Shown here: in pieces, positions 55,408-64,000 of the stretch
Position numbering within the stretch: the stretch's first letter is position 1
How the letters are laid out: each line of letters begins with the position of its first letter
Position numbers and translations under genes: made by a program
Notes under the pieces: generated by a model
Seen by the model: the letters and a program-made list of their open reading frames with translations, nothing else
Database searches by the model: none
What the model was told of the DNA's origin: nothing
NCBI GenBank assembly: GCA_002368545.1
Contig: MTSC01000059.1
Span: 1-64,000 of the forward strand
Reading direction: 5' to 3'
Length of the DNA: 64,000 nt
Origin: Ramichloridium luteum
Lineage: Eukaryota > Ascomycota > Dothideomycetes > Mycosphaerellales > Dissoconiaceae

Positions 55408-57418
55408 GTCGATGAATAGTATCACACGTGCTCTTGGTCGACGTACCCTCCATGCAAAGGGCGTTTATATTGAGATATGTGCCGTACATAGCGGTCTCGT
55501 GGCACGGCTAGAGCTTGTCTTTCACATGCTCCACCGCTTGTGAATCCGTCCCTCCGAGCGTGAGACTCCGAGCCGGAGGGGTGGATCCGATAGCAGGAAC
55601 CGGCTTGATGGGCACAGCTGATACCATTTCCGTACCTACGCGTCTACCCGCCATCCCTTGTTTGTGCCAAACATGTAGATGACAAGGACAGGCAAAGTCT
55701 ATGCTGCCATGCTACTGAAAAATGTCCTGAAGGATGTCAGCGAGGTAGATCGGCGAAGGTCCTCCGGACGAGTCCTTCAAGCGGCCCATGTTGGCTGTTC
55801 ACGGATCGAAGGGCTTCGGATTATAGATCGTTCACGTGAATTGGACGATTCGTATCCAACAAAGCCGTTCCCATTCTTCCATGCATGACTGCTCAGTAAG
55901 GGACGATAACCGGACCTGACTAGCAAAATAAATGGCAGCGCCCGCTTCTCGCAGGCCGCACACGTGGTATTCGTGAGTCACTAGCATGGGCGACCCAATG
56001 GAGTCAGCATCAGAGTGCTCAACCGGCGACATCGACCAGAAATGGATATGCAAGGTCGGCACCACCGAACCGGATCCGGTCCGTCAGCCACCGGTCGTCA
56101 GCAATTCAAAATTGCACAGCGCAACCGGACCTGTGGCCGTGTCCGTTTGCTCGGCAGATCCGATTACCATCCTCCGTGGAGATTTATAATTGTTGGTGGC
56201 GCTCGCCCCACATCCTGCGACGGCCATGGCTGCGGCAGTGAGAAGCCACGGATTTGTGTCGACGAGGATCGATACAGAGACGAATCTCAGATCTTCAGAG
56301 AAAATGCACTATGGCGTGGGAGCCTGGTAGATGGAAGCTTGAATCCAGGTGGGCGTTGAGGCTGAGGTGGTGCATCCTTCCGGACGTGCGAGTGGGCGAC
56401 GCGTTGCAGAAGGACAGCTCGACGATTTGGCGACAGACTTTCAAAACAGGGCGCGCTGCCCTCACGGCTTGCCCTACCTGAGATCCTTCAACTTAATTTG
56501 CCCAGCTGATGAAATTCATTCGATCGTGATGGCTTCCAGGCACGATTGAGTGCTTACTCCATTCTCCAATGCACTGCACGTAAGCCGGAAAGCGGCTTGT
56601 TGATCTCCTAGACCTCGATCTCCGTCGGGGGAAGGACCATAAGAGCTACAGTATTAGTAGATGCTATACGCGTACTACGCCAGGACACCAACAACGTGGA
56701 ATTTGGCTTCAGACCACTGCCAATTCAACCTTTACAACTCCACGTGCCATGATACGAACGGTACAGAGGACAATCTATGATTAGGTGGCTTTGATCTTGC
56801 AGATGCTTATGCAGTCTTCCCTTCGGCTTTGCGCCGACCGCCCTCCAATCATGTTTTACAGTCAGCATGATCTTCACAAGACAATCGCCCGACTCCGTTG
56901 CTGTATAGTAGTCCGGAACATACCGTCGTACAACTGAACAGACCGACCACAAGCCCTCCGACCAATAGTAATGATCCTCCCGGACAAAGACTCGCCATGC
57001 CGCTCGCACGCACTTCTTCCCATCATCCACGAGGCCGCCCACGTGAAAGCAGCATGGCATGCCTAGAGCTCGGCATTTGCCAAGTCAGACAAAGTCGGGT
57101 TTTGTTCCGTGGCGATGATCTGAGAAGGACTTCCCTTCGGCAGCGAGAAGGAGTGGCAAGGTTTCGTACTAGAGCGACAACAACGCCGTGGAAGGATTTC
57201 TAGCCCGAACAGCATGTCCTGCCTCGATCAGAATCTCACCGTTCCTGTTGCACGCACATAGCGTTCAGCTGCCGCGGCAGCTGTGGTTGCAACGTAACGG
57301 TCGATTTTGGATGGCGTAGGCCGTGGCTTGACCAGTAGATCCCGTATAACATGCGTTCGGTATCTCGGACAGTAGCCGTCTAGAAGTCCACCGTGAAGTG
57401 AATCGCTGCGAGTATCTT
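55408..57418. other. Divergent intergenic between oxoamine synthase and regulator
   Basis: Two kb with only short frames (for example near 55986-56360 and 56725-57060) that have no family resemblance. It contains the promoters of the oxoamine synthase and Zn2Cys6 genes. No RNA gene or repeat recognised. Confidence 0.5.
55552..55573. promoter_or_regulatory. CTCCGAGC direct repeat upstream of oxoamine synthase
   Basis: CTCCGAGC occurs at 55552-55559 and 55566-55573, 145-166 bp upstream of the start codon. It shares the TCCGA core with the other cluster promoters. Confidence 0.4.
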
Positions 57419-59367
57419 ATGCGAAATTACGGGAGCATGGACCGAGACGAATGGCGCCGTGACCGCGCTTGTATGCGCTGTTACACTCAAAAACTCAAGT
57501 GCCGGAGAGAACCGAACCAGACCAAGTGTGAGCGTTGCACACGATTGCAAGTCCAATGTAAACCAAGACCGCCAAAAGAGCGCGGTGATGCTTCTACTGC
57601 TGCGATATGCAGCGGCGCCGGTGGGGAGGAGTATGGAAACATCACGTTGGCGAGCAACCACCAACAACTCCATAGTCGAGCACACACCCCGGCCTCGATA
57701 TCAGGTTAGCAGCACAAATGGCCTCCACCAAAACCTCCAAAGCACTCATAAGCTATGCAGGCGCAACAGAAAACAACTTCCCAACCTTTCCGTTGACACC
57801 CAACCTCTCCGCCGACATTTCATCGATTGGCAGCAACGGCAGCCACAATAGCTGCGAGAGCTCAGCTGATTTCGAGTTCACTGGTTTGAACGAGCTTCAT
57901 GACTGGACGAATCCGGTCTTCCTCCCGGATGCCTTCGACAATGGCGAAGCTGGCGCTACAGTCACGAACAACGCCTCTGCTCCTCCGCCTCCGCCAGCAC
58001 TCATGACCGTCGCAGCACCGCAGTCAACGATCGATCCGATGTTGACACAAGAGAATGAAACGACATCATCAGTAGCAGTGCAGCCACCAGCTCCTGCGTC
58101 GGCAAAGGGGAAGCTGCCTGCATCCGAGAAAAGACCATCCCTCGACAGCTGGGTCAGTGATCTTGCGCGGCTAAACACGAGCATCTGCGCGTACCGCCCT
58201 GGTTACGAGGGCAGCGGCATGATGAATCTTCCTGGAGTGACGTATCCGGGCGAATCCCGGCGACGAGGAGGCACCGCCGGAGGAGCGTTGGAGAGACCAC
58301 GCATTGCCTCTACACCAGAATCAGAGACGGCGGACTTCGAGACGACCTTCCGTATGGCGACAGAGCTTGCGGCCCTGCTTCAGCGATTGCACATCCGAAG
58401 CGTACCGGCAAGCAAGGAGCAGCGGAGACCACAGTTTGGAGCAGCTCTGCATCGACTAGGCCCTAGCCGAGCCGACAGTGTCATTGGAAGTACGAACATG
58501 TGGTCCGGCCGCCACAGAAGTCATCGCACCAATCATGATGAGCTGTATGGACAGCAGCAGTCTCAGCGTCGCCACCACAGCCATCAACACCGCCAGCATT
58601 CGCGAACACAACAAGAGCTTGACCCAGAGGAAGAAGATTTTGACGATGAGGACGACAACGATGGCCAACGAAGATCACAGCCAACCGATTCATCTGATGC
58701 TTCCACGGCAAATGCGATGGAGCAAAATGAAATCATAACCGAGATCCTCCACGACGCGGCCAATATCCTTTTGCTGACGTCCACGTATGGAAGACTACTT
58801 GGATTGCTCAGCGCGATCGTTTATCGAACTCAAGCAATCACATCTTCGCCTTGTGATGCGATTACCACTGAACATTCATCAATGAAGAGGGACCTCGCCG
58901 CCGGTAGCCTGAATAGGCCTACCTTGTCTACTGGGACACCTCCAGCAGTTGAAGGATCGACCTCATCATCGCTGATGACGACGAATGTCACGCTCGGCAT
59001 GCTTGACCTTGCGTCTCGGCCGGCAATGCAACAATTCGTGGTCGTCAACATGGTCGAATTGCTCGTGCGACGCGTCGATCGGGGATTGCAGGTTGTGATG
59101 GAGCAGCAACAGCAGGAGTATGAGGCGCACCATTCCTTGGAGCGCTTCCATGGAGATGAAGAATTACCACGACTAGGCAACTCCCGACCGGTTCAGAAAC
59201 GGCGACGAGAAGCAGGGCACGACATGATGAGACCGGCAGGTCGAGGAATAGGCCTGAGTGACATTGGGGGACTGGGGTTCGTGCTCGATGTCGTTGGAGA
59301 GCGACAAACTGCGCTTCTAGATGCCACGAGCGAACTGCGAGCGAAGTTGTTGGTTGCAGTAGATTAG
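57419..59367 (+). CDS. Zn(II)2Cys6 regulator, candidate cluster activator
   Basis: Two exons, 57419 to about 57577 (or about 57611) and about 57712-59367, give roughly 600 residues. The first-exon frame ends at a stop at 57713-57718. A phase-1 donor (GTGATG or GTGGGG) with the acceptor TTAG or CAG just before 57712-57715 joins it to the long second frame. The zinc cluster is complete: RACMRCYTQKLKC then C-x8-C-x2-C-x6-C (KCERCTRLQVQCKPRP). The start could be 57419 or 57437. The rest is rich in Ser/Thr/Gln/His with an acidic tract (PEEEDFDDEDDND) and C-terminal helical regions (LLGLLSAIVYRTQAI, MVELLVRRVDRGLQVVMEQQ). This layout is common in pathway-specific regulators of secondary metabolism. 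Its position beside the oxoamine synthase makes it the best local candidate for the TCCGA elements. Confidence 0.8.
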
Positions 59368-59697
59368 ATGCAACTTCGAAAGACGAATAAAATGATTACG
59401 ACGATTGAAAATGATATGTCTTTGGAAAACAAATAAACCGAGATGTCAAAGAGTCCGCCACGGTCACGTGCAGACAGCCATTCGGCACGCCAACGACTCG
59501 CTGACATAATCCCTTCCAGCCCAGCCGGACCCTCCCGTGCAGCCAATGAGACCGAGCTCGAACGTGATTTGGCAGGAGCTTTGGAGAAGTTGAAGCCGGA
59601 CATTCTCTCGCAGCGTCGCCTCTCTGACCCGAGCGAGATATCGTCAACAACCACACCACCCGTCTCAACTCACCCCGATCATCTCACCACCGCAACC
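59368..59697. other. QCR7 upstream region with an in-frame open extension
   Basis: The frame of QCR7 stays open upstream to a Met at 59443, giving 85 additional residues (Ser/Pro/Arg-rich). Known QCR7 proteins start at the internal Met, so this is treated as leader sequence. Confidence 0.4.
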
Positions 59698-60341
59698 ATG
59701 TCTGCGCCGTCGCTCGCGCCCTTCATTCTCAAGCGCCCCTGGCTCTCGCGCTGGATGAAGCCGCTGTCCGAGTGGTACCTCGACAATGCCGGCTACCGCA
59801 AGCTGGGTCTCCGGTAGGAATCTGTCCACGCCCTCCGTCGCCACCACGTCGCCTTCGAGAGCACCAATGCCGCCGTCGGGATACTCTACTGGTATCGCGA
59901 GATGGAATGCTAATATTTTGGGGCTGCAGGGCCGATGATCTGATCCCGGAGGAGAGTCCCGAGGTCCAGCTCGCGCTCAAGCGTCTGTCGCCGAAGGAGG
60001 CCTACGACCGTGTTTTCCGCATGCGACGAGCTTTCCAGGTACATACCGATCATCCGAGGAAATGGAGTAGGGTGAAGGGGATATCAGTGGCTGACCACAG
60101 AAATAGTGCTCGCTGTCACATCAATTGTTGCCCAAGTCGGAGTGGACAAAGCCGGACCAGGTGAGTGAGGAGCAGAGGACGGATCGCAAATGTTTACAAC
60201 CACATTTCAGCAAAGCCCTAACACCTGCTGCTCCACTAGGACACCCCCTACCTCTCCCCCATCCTCCGCGAGATCGAGGCCGAGCGGAACGAACGTGAGG
60301 ACTTGGAGGCCCTGCAGATCACCAAGCCCAAGGCCAAGTAA
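59698..60341 (+). CDS. QCR7: Ubiquinol-cytochrome c reductase subunit 7
   Basis: Four exons, 59698-59813, 59930-60038, 60108-60161 and 60240-60341, encode 126 residues, the standard length. MSAPSLAPFILKRPWLSRWMKPLSEWYLDNAGYRKLGLRADDL, ALKRLSPKEAYDRVFRMRRAFQ, LLPKSEWTKPDQDTPYLSPIL and a charged C-terminus match complex III subunit 7 (UQCRB). The protein sits on the matrix face of complex III near cytochrome b. Many short introns in a 126-residue protein are typical for Pezizomycotina housekeeping genes. A core gene here sets the right boundary of the accessory cluster region. Confidence 0.95.
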
Positions 60342-61020
60342 ACGCATGATGGAGGTATCGTGTTGAGAAAAACAACATAACGGTGGGAATGTAAGACGGC
60401 AGAGAAAGAGCAAGCAGACGCATTTTGTACAGGCAAACCCTTCCGATGTTATTTAAGGGTATCGCGAAAACTCCGGAAATTCGAGCGATATAGAAAGGCT
60501 GCGCGTGTATACTATATCAAGCAAATTCTCTCATGTGGCATCATTTTGCTCTATTTGGTTCCGAGGGATATGGTCGGCGTCACGTTATGTACTGTTGTAT
60601 GGCTCCAGATCATCACCATATCCCGAAAACATCCCTCCCGCACCGCAAGGCCCTCGCCAATGGCAACGCACGTGATCGCGCGCGGATTTCACAGCATCTC
60701 GACCAGGCTGCTCAGCAATCGCACGTCATAATGCCGCAGGGTCATCACGTCCTCCTGGGCAGTCTTTCTCGCACATCGAAGATCAATCTTTCTTCTCACT
60801 ATTTTGAAAACCTGTTCTTGTCGTCTCGCGCTGAAATCGCCCTTGTCGGCCTAACAACATATACATCTATTCTACACTGGCTTCTACTTCGATCGGTCGT
60901 TGGATTCGTCAGCAAGCTGGGCGAGGCTTCTACTGTCTTCCGACTCGTTGCTCTGTAGTCAAGACCAATCAAGATCGTTTATTCGCTCATTCCCAGCTTC
61001 TTCCGAAGCGAGTACTCACA
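60342..61020. other. Intergenic, no gene recognised
   Basis: About 0.7 kb between QCR7 and the glycosylase gene; short frames only. Confidence 0.5.
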
Positions 61021-62387
61021 ATGTCCCTTCGACGCTCCGCACGAACAGCGGCCAAGCATGGCCGCGACGAAGACGAACCCGTCCCAGTGACCCAGGTCAA
61101 GAAACCACGAACGAAACCACGCAAGTTTAAAGATCAAGCCAGCAACTCAGCGTCAGAGACACTAGCAAGTTCGATGGTCACTGCACAACCTCTCTACCCA
61201 GACCAGCGCGGCTCGGAGCCATCGACACCGAAGCGCAGCAAGATTCTTGCGGAGAATCCCGACATGAACCCAGCGCCGCTGGTGACGCCGACTCCAGCAA
61301 CTGTGGCCCTCATGCTGGGAAACACGGGCATCAAGAAGGCACTCATGCCTGAAGATCACGAAACGCTGTCGAGTCCTAGCAAAACCTCCAGACCAGTCCC
61401 AAAGGACATCGGACTCAGCGTCACAGAGCCACTCACGCATGCGCTCCTCGTCACGCCGAACGGTAGCCGCTACCAGGCCAAGAAAGATGCCGACTCGCTA
61501 TCTCTAGAGAAACGTCGAAAGGACGGCCTTCAAGCCGTCAGCGGCGACCGGCCCTTCGCCGAGCCGGACTCGCTACTCAAGACCGCCTGCGCACACCTCA
61601 TCTCCGTGGACCCGAAATTGAAGCCGCTGATTGAAAAGAACCCCTGCACGGTCTTCTCGTCGGCCGGACTCGCGGAGCCTGTGGACCCTTTCCGCTCATT
61701 GACGACAGGGATCATGGCGCAGCAAGTCTCCGGCGCTGCCGCGAGCTCGATCAAGAAGAAATTCATCGCACTGTTTGACGCCGCGGATTGCCCGAACGGC
61801 TACCCGCACCCGAAGATCGTGACGGCGATGCCATTAGAGAAACTCCGCACTGCGGGCCTCTCGCAGCGGAAAGCGGAGTACATCCAGGGTCTCGCGGCGC
61901 AGTTCGCGTCAGGTGACCTCGGAGTCGAAATGCTCATGCAGGGTGACGATGAGACGGTGATGGAGAAGCTGGTTGCCGTGCGCGGGTTGGGGAGGTGGAG
62001 CGTGGAGATGTTCATGTGCTTTGGATTGAAGCGTATGGATGTGTTCTCGACTGGTGATCTGGGCGTACAGAGGGGCATGGCGCATTACGCTGGTCGTGAT
62101 GTGAAGAAGTTGAAAGCGAAGGGCACAGGTGGGAAGTGGAAGTATATGAGTGAGAAAGAGATGATCGAGATGAGTGAGCGGTTTCGACCGTACCGGTGAG
62201 TCTGGCTCGCATCGTTGCTTTGTGTTGCGATGAATCATCACTGACAATGACTGTGTACGTAGGAGTCTGTTCATGTGGTATATGTGGCGGATTGAGGATG
62301 TGGTAAGTCCGACACTTTTCCGACTCCAAGATCATATCGCTAATGATCTACAAATTATAGGATGTCTCAGCGGTACAGGACAACTAA
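61021..62387 (+). CDS. MAG1: DNA-3-methyladenine glycosylase (HhH-GPD family)
   Basis: Three exons, 61021-62195, 62263-62302 and 62361-62387, encode 413 residues. The N-terminal about 160 residues are basic and disordered with likely nuclear signals (KKPRTKPRKFK, PKRSK). The catalytic part is the AlkA/Mag1 type: DPFRSLTTGIMAQQVSGAAASSI, LSQRKAEYIQGLA, the helix-hairpin-helix VRGLGRWSVEMFMCFGL, and the catalytic Asp in VFSTGDLGVQRG. The small last exons restore the conserved end SLFMWYMWRIED. It removes N3-alkylated adenine and other alkylated bases in base excision repair. Confidence 0.93.
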
Positions 62388-62904
62388 AAGAATCTCTCAC
62401 GGCCTACTTTACGCAATTTTACGATCCATATAGCTTTGTGCCTTTGTAATGATGTATAACATGGCGTCCACAAAAGGACGACAATGCCAAAGATTGGTCT
62501 CACGATGGATTGACCAATGGAGAGTGTGGACAAAGCTATAACACACCTGTAAGGTAGATCGCGTACAATCATCCTCCAGAATTGAAGTGAATCGACACAA
62601 GCGATTTCAAATTATGTTCCAGTGATTTCAGAAGCATTAAATGGACTACGGTTATGTGTATAACCGGAATGTACCTGTGGCCTCAGGCTGACGTTCATGC
62701 ATGATATCATCAATTCATCAGCACGCGACACACGACTTCGAGCTTCAAAGCTACAGTCCAATGCTACGTCCAACCTTTCATTCTCAAGCATCACCACAGC
62801 AAATTCCTTTCGGTCGATATTGATCATCGCCCCCGCGAATACTCTGCTCAAATCTGCAAGTCAAGAATCACCACAGACGCAGTCCCTCCCAGGCGATCTC
62901 AGAA
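62388..62904. other. Intergenic, no gene recognised
   Basis: Short frames only; upstream region of the small membrane protein gene. Confidence 0.5.
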
Positions 62905-63357
62905 ATGGGCTCCCGCCTCTCACAACCGCGCTCGGCCGACGGCCTTGTCGAGTCCTCTACCGCCCGGCCGCCACCCTCAAACCCCCTCCGCCGATCCATC
63001 AATAGCCGCACCATCGTCGCACCCGCCGCAGCCGCCACCATGGCCCTCCTACTCTTCGTCTACGCACGCACATCCATCCGCGCAGCAAAAGCTAATGCTC
63101 AGCGGCATCGAGACGCCGACACTGCTTCCGGAGGCGCGGCCAGCGATGGGATTAGTCTGTTAAATGAGCATCGCAGACGGCATGGGCAGGCGGAGCGGGT
63201 GGGGAGTGATGGGAAGGGGACGGTGGCGGAGTTGGCCGGGGAGTTGTTTGGGAGGAATAAGAAGGAGGGTAACAAGGTAGAGGAGGCAGGACAGAAGGGC
63301 GAGGGCAGGTCGAGAGAGGAGGAGAGGCTGAGGGAGGTGTTGGGCAAGAAAGGTTGA
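62905..63357 (+). CDS. Small single-TM protein, unknown function
   Basis: Single exon, 150 residues. It begins MGSRLS, which could be N-myristoylated. It continues with a Pro/Ser/Arg-rich stretch, one hydrophobic segment (TIVAPAAAATMALLLFVYA, about residues 36-54) and a long charged, helical, Lys/Glu-rich tail with Gly (RNKKEGNKVEEAGQKG, REEERLREVLGKK). The Arg-rich segment before the TM and the size resemble small fungal mitochondrial or ER tail proteins. No family could be named. GC-rich codon use is like the neighbouring genes. Confidence 0.55.
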   Translation: MGSRLSQPRSADGLVESSTARPPPSNPLRRSINSRTIVAPAAAATMALLLFVYARTSIRAAKANAQRHRDADTASGGAASDGISLLNEHRRRHGQAERVGSDGKGTVAELAGELFGRNKKEGNKVEEAGQKGEGRSREEERLREVLGKKG

Positions 63358-64000
63358 AATGCGTGGAAATTGGGACAATGCAGAGAAGCAGCGTTATACC
63401 CGAGCGAGACGGGACGAACTGCACAAAGCACGACAAATAGCGGATACCACTTCAACGCCGCGATGCTTATGGCTTGAAAGGAGTGGCTCAGTACAACCAT
63501 GAGATCACTGTGGTCGTACTCTCGTATGATTGCAAGAGAGGTCCGACACAGCAGTACGGTGCCTAGTGAAGCGCCGCGAGGAACTGCCTTTGCTATCGGC
63601 GTGATAATTCAACAGTCCACTAGCTAGGCGGCGCGAGAAGATCAGTATAGTTGAATTGGCAACTATGGAAGAGTCTTATTCGCTTCAGACTTCCGGCCGA
63701 GATCGTCGACCGACTATTACGATGATATTATCACTTTACACCAGTCAAGTTGACGGCAGCTCATGCCAACACTCTCCTTCCTGCGTCAGTATATGTATGT
63801 CATCTCTCCGCAGCTATCGTATCGTCCATATGCGCTCCGGAAGCCCCCGACGTCTGGCAGCTCGCGCAACTCGCCGTCCATTCCTCCGTGCAAATAGACG
63901 AAGCCCTGGAATCGAAACACCTCCCCTTGGCCGGTACCCTCATCTCTTCCATCTTCTGACAAGGTGTGAGACTGCGGCTGAAGCGCGATTGGGATCTCAA
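63358..64000. other. Window end, no gene recognised
   Basis: Short frames on both strands near 63750-64000 could be part of a gene running off the window, but nothing is recognisable. Confidence 0.4.

Noticed and set aside
55986..57060. Several frames of 60-114 codons
   Set aside because: Overlapping on both strands, no ATG context, domain or codon pattern; treated as intergenic.

Overview
This window is nuclear DNA of a filamentous ascomycete (Pezizomycotina). Its genes carry short introns of about 45-70 nt with GTRNGY donors and CTRAY branch sites. Zn2Cys6 regulators and HET-domain genes are present, and the first 5.6 kb is an AT-saturated block that looks RIP-mutated. I suspect a Dothideomycete, but the sequence alone does not prove the class.

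Layout. 1-5630: extremely AT-rich relic of a Ty3/Gypsy retrotransposon on the minus strand; its gag zinc knuckle, protease, reverse transcriptase, RNase H and integrase motifs can still be read through the mutations. 6.4-23.7 kb: a two-TM small protein, an MFS drug/H+ antiporter with a lost splice acceptor, a small secreted protein, a conserved fungal protein of unknown function, a Zn2Cys6 regulator, a sulfite oxidase and a DyP-type peroxidase. 23.8-28.2 kb: housekeeping genes for GPI mannosyltransferase (GPI10) and an Ima1-type inner nuclear membrane protein. 28.5-35.0 kb: an SDR, a HET protein, an amidohydrolase and a YCII protein.

35.7-55.4 kb is the most interesting part: a candidate biosynthetic gene cluster built from sphingoid-base chemistry. 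It encodes an 823-residue fused alpha-oxoamine synthase (LCB2-like half plus LCB1-like half), a 3-ketosphinganine-reductase-like SDR, a SUR2-like C4-hydroxylase, a second fatty-acid-hydroxylase-family protein, an acyl-CoA desaturase with a cytochrome b5 tail, a condensation-type acyltransferase, a cytochrome P450, an af470-like (DUF4188) protein and two CrtC/Diels-Alderase-like proteins. No polyketide synthase or NRPS lies in the window, so the carbon chain may come directly from fatty acyl-CoA. A HET gene is inserted, and a Zn2Cys6 gene at 57.4-59.4 kb is a plausible regulator. Promoters across the cluster share TCCGA-type elements, several as the exact 8-mer GTTCGGAC, about 100-165 bp (up to 298 bp) upstream of start codons. 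The P450 and one Diels-Alderase-like protein share a homologous N-terminal leader.

59.4-64 kb: housekeeping QCR7 and a 3-methyladenine DNA glycosylase, then a small one-TM protein. All intron models are mine, from reading frame, splice signals and family conservation; none is backed by RNA data.
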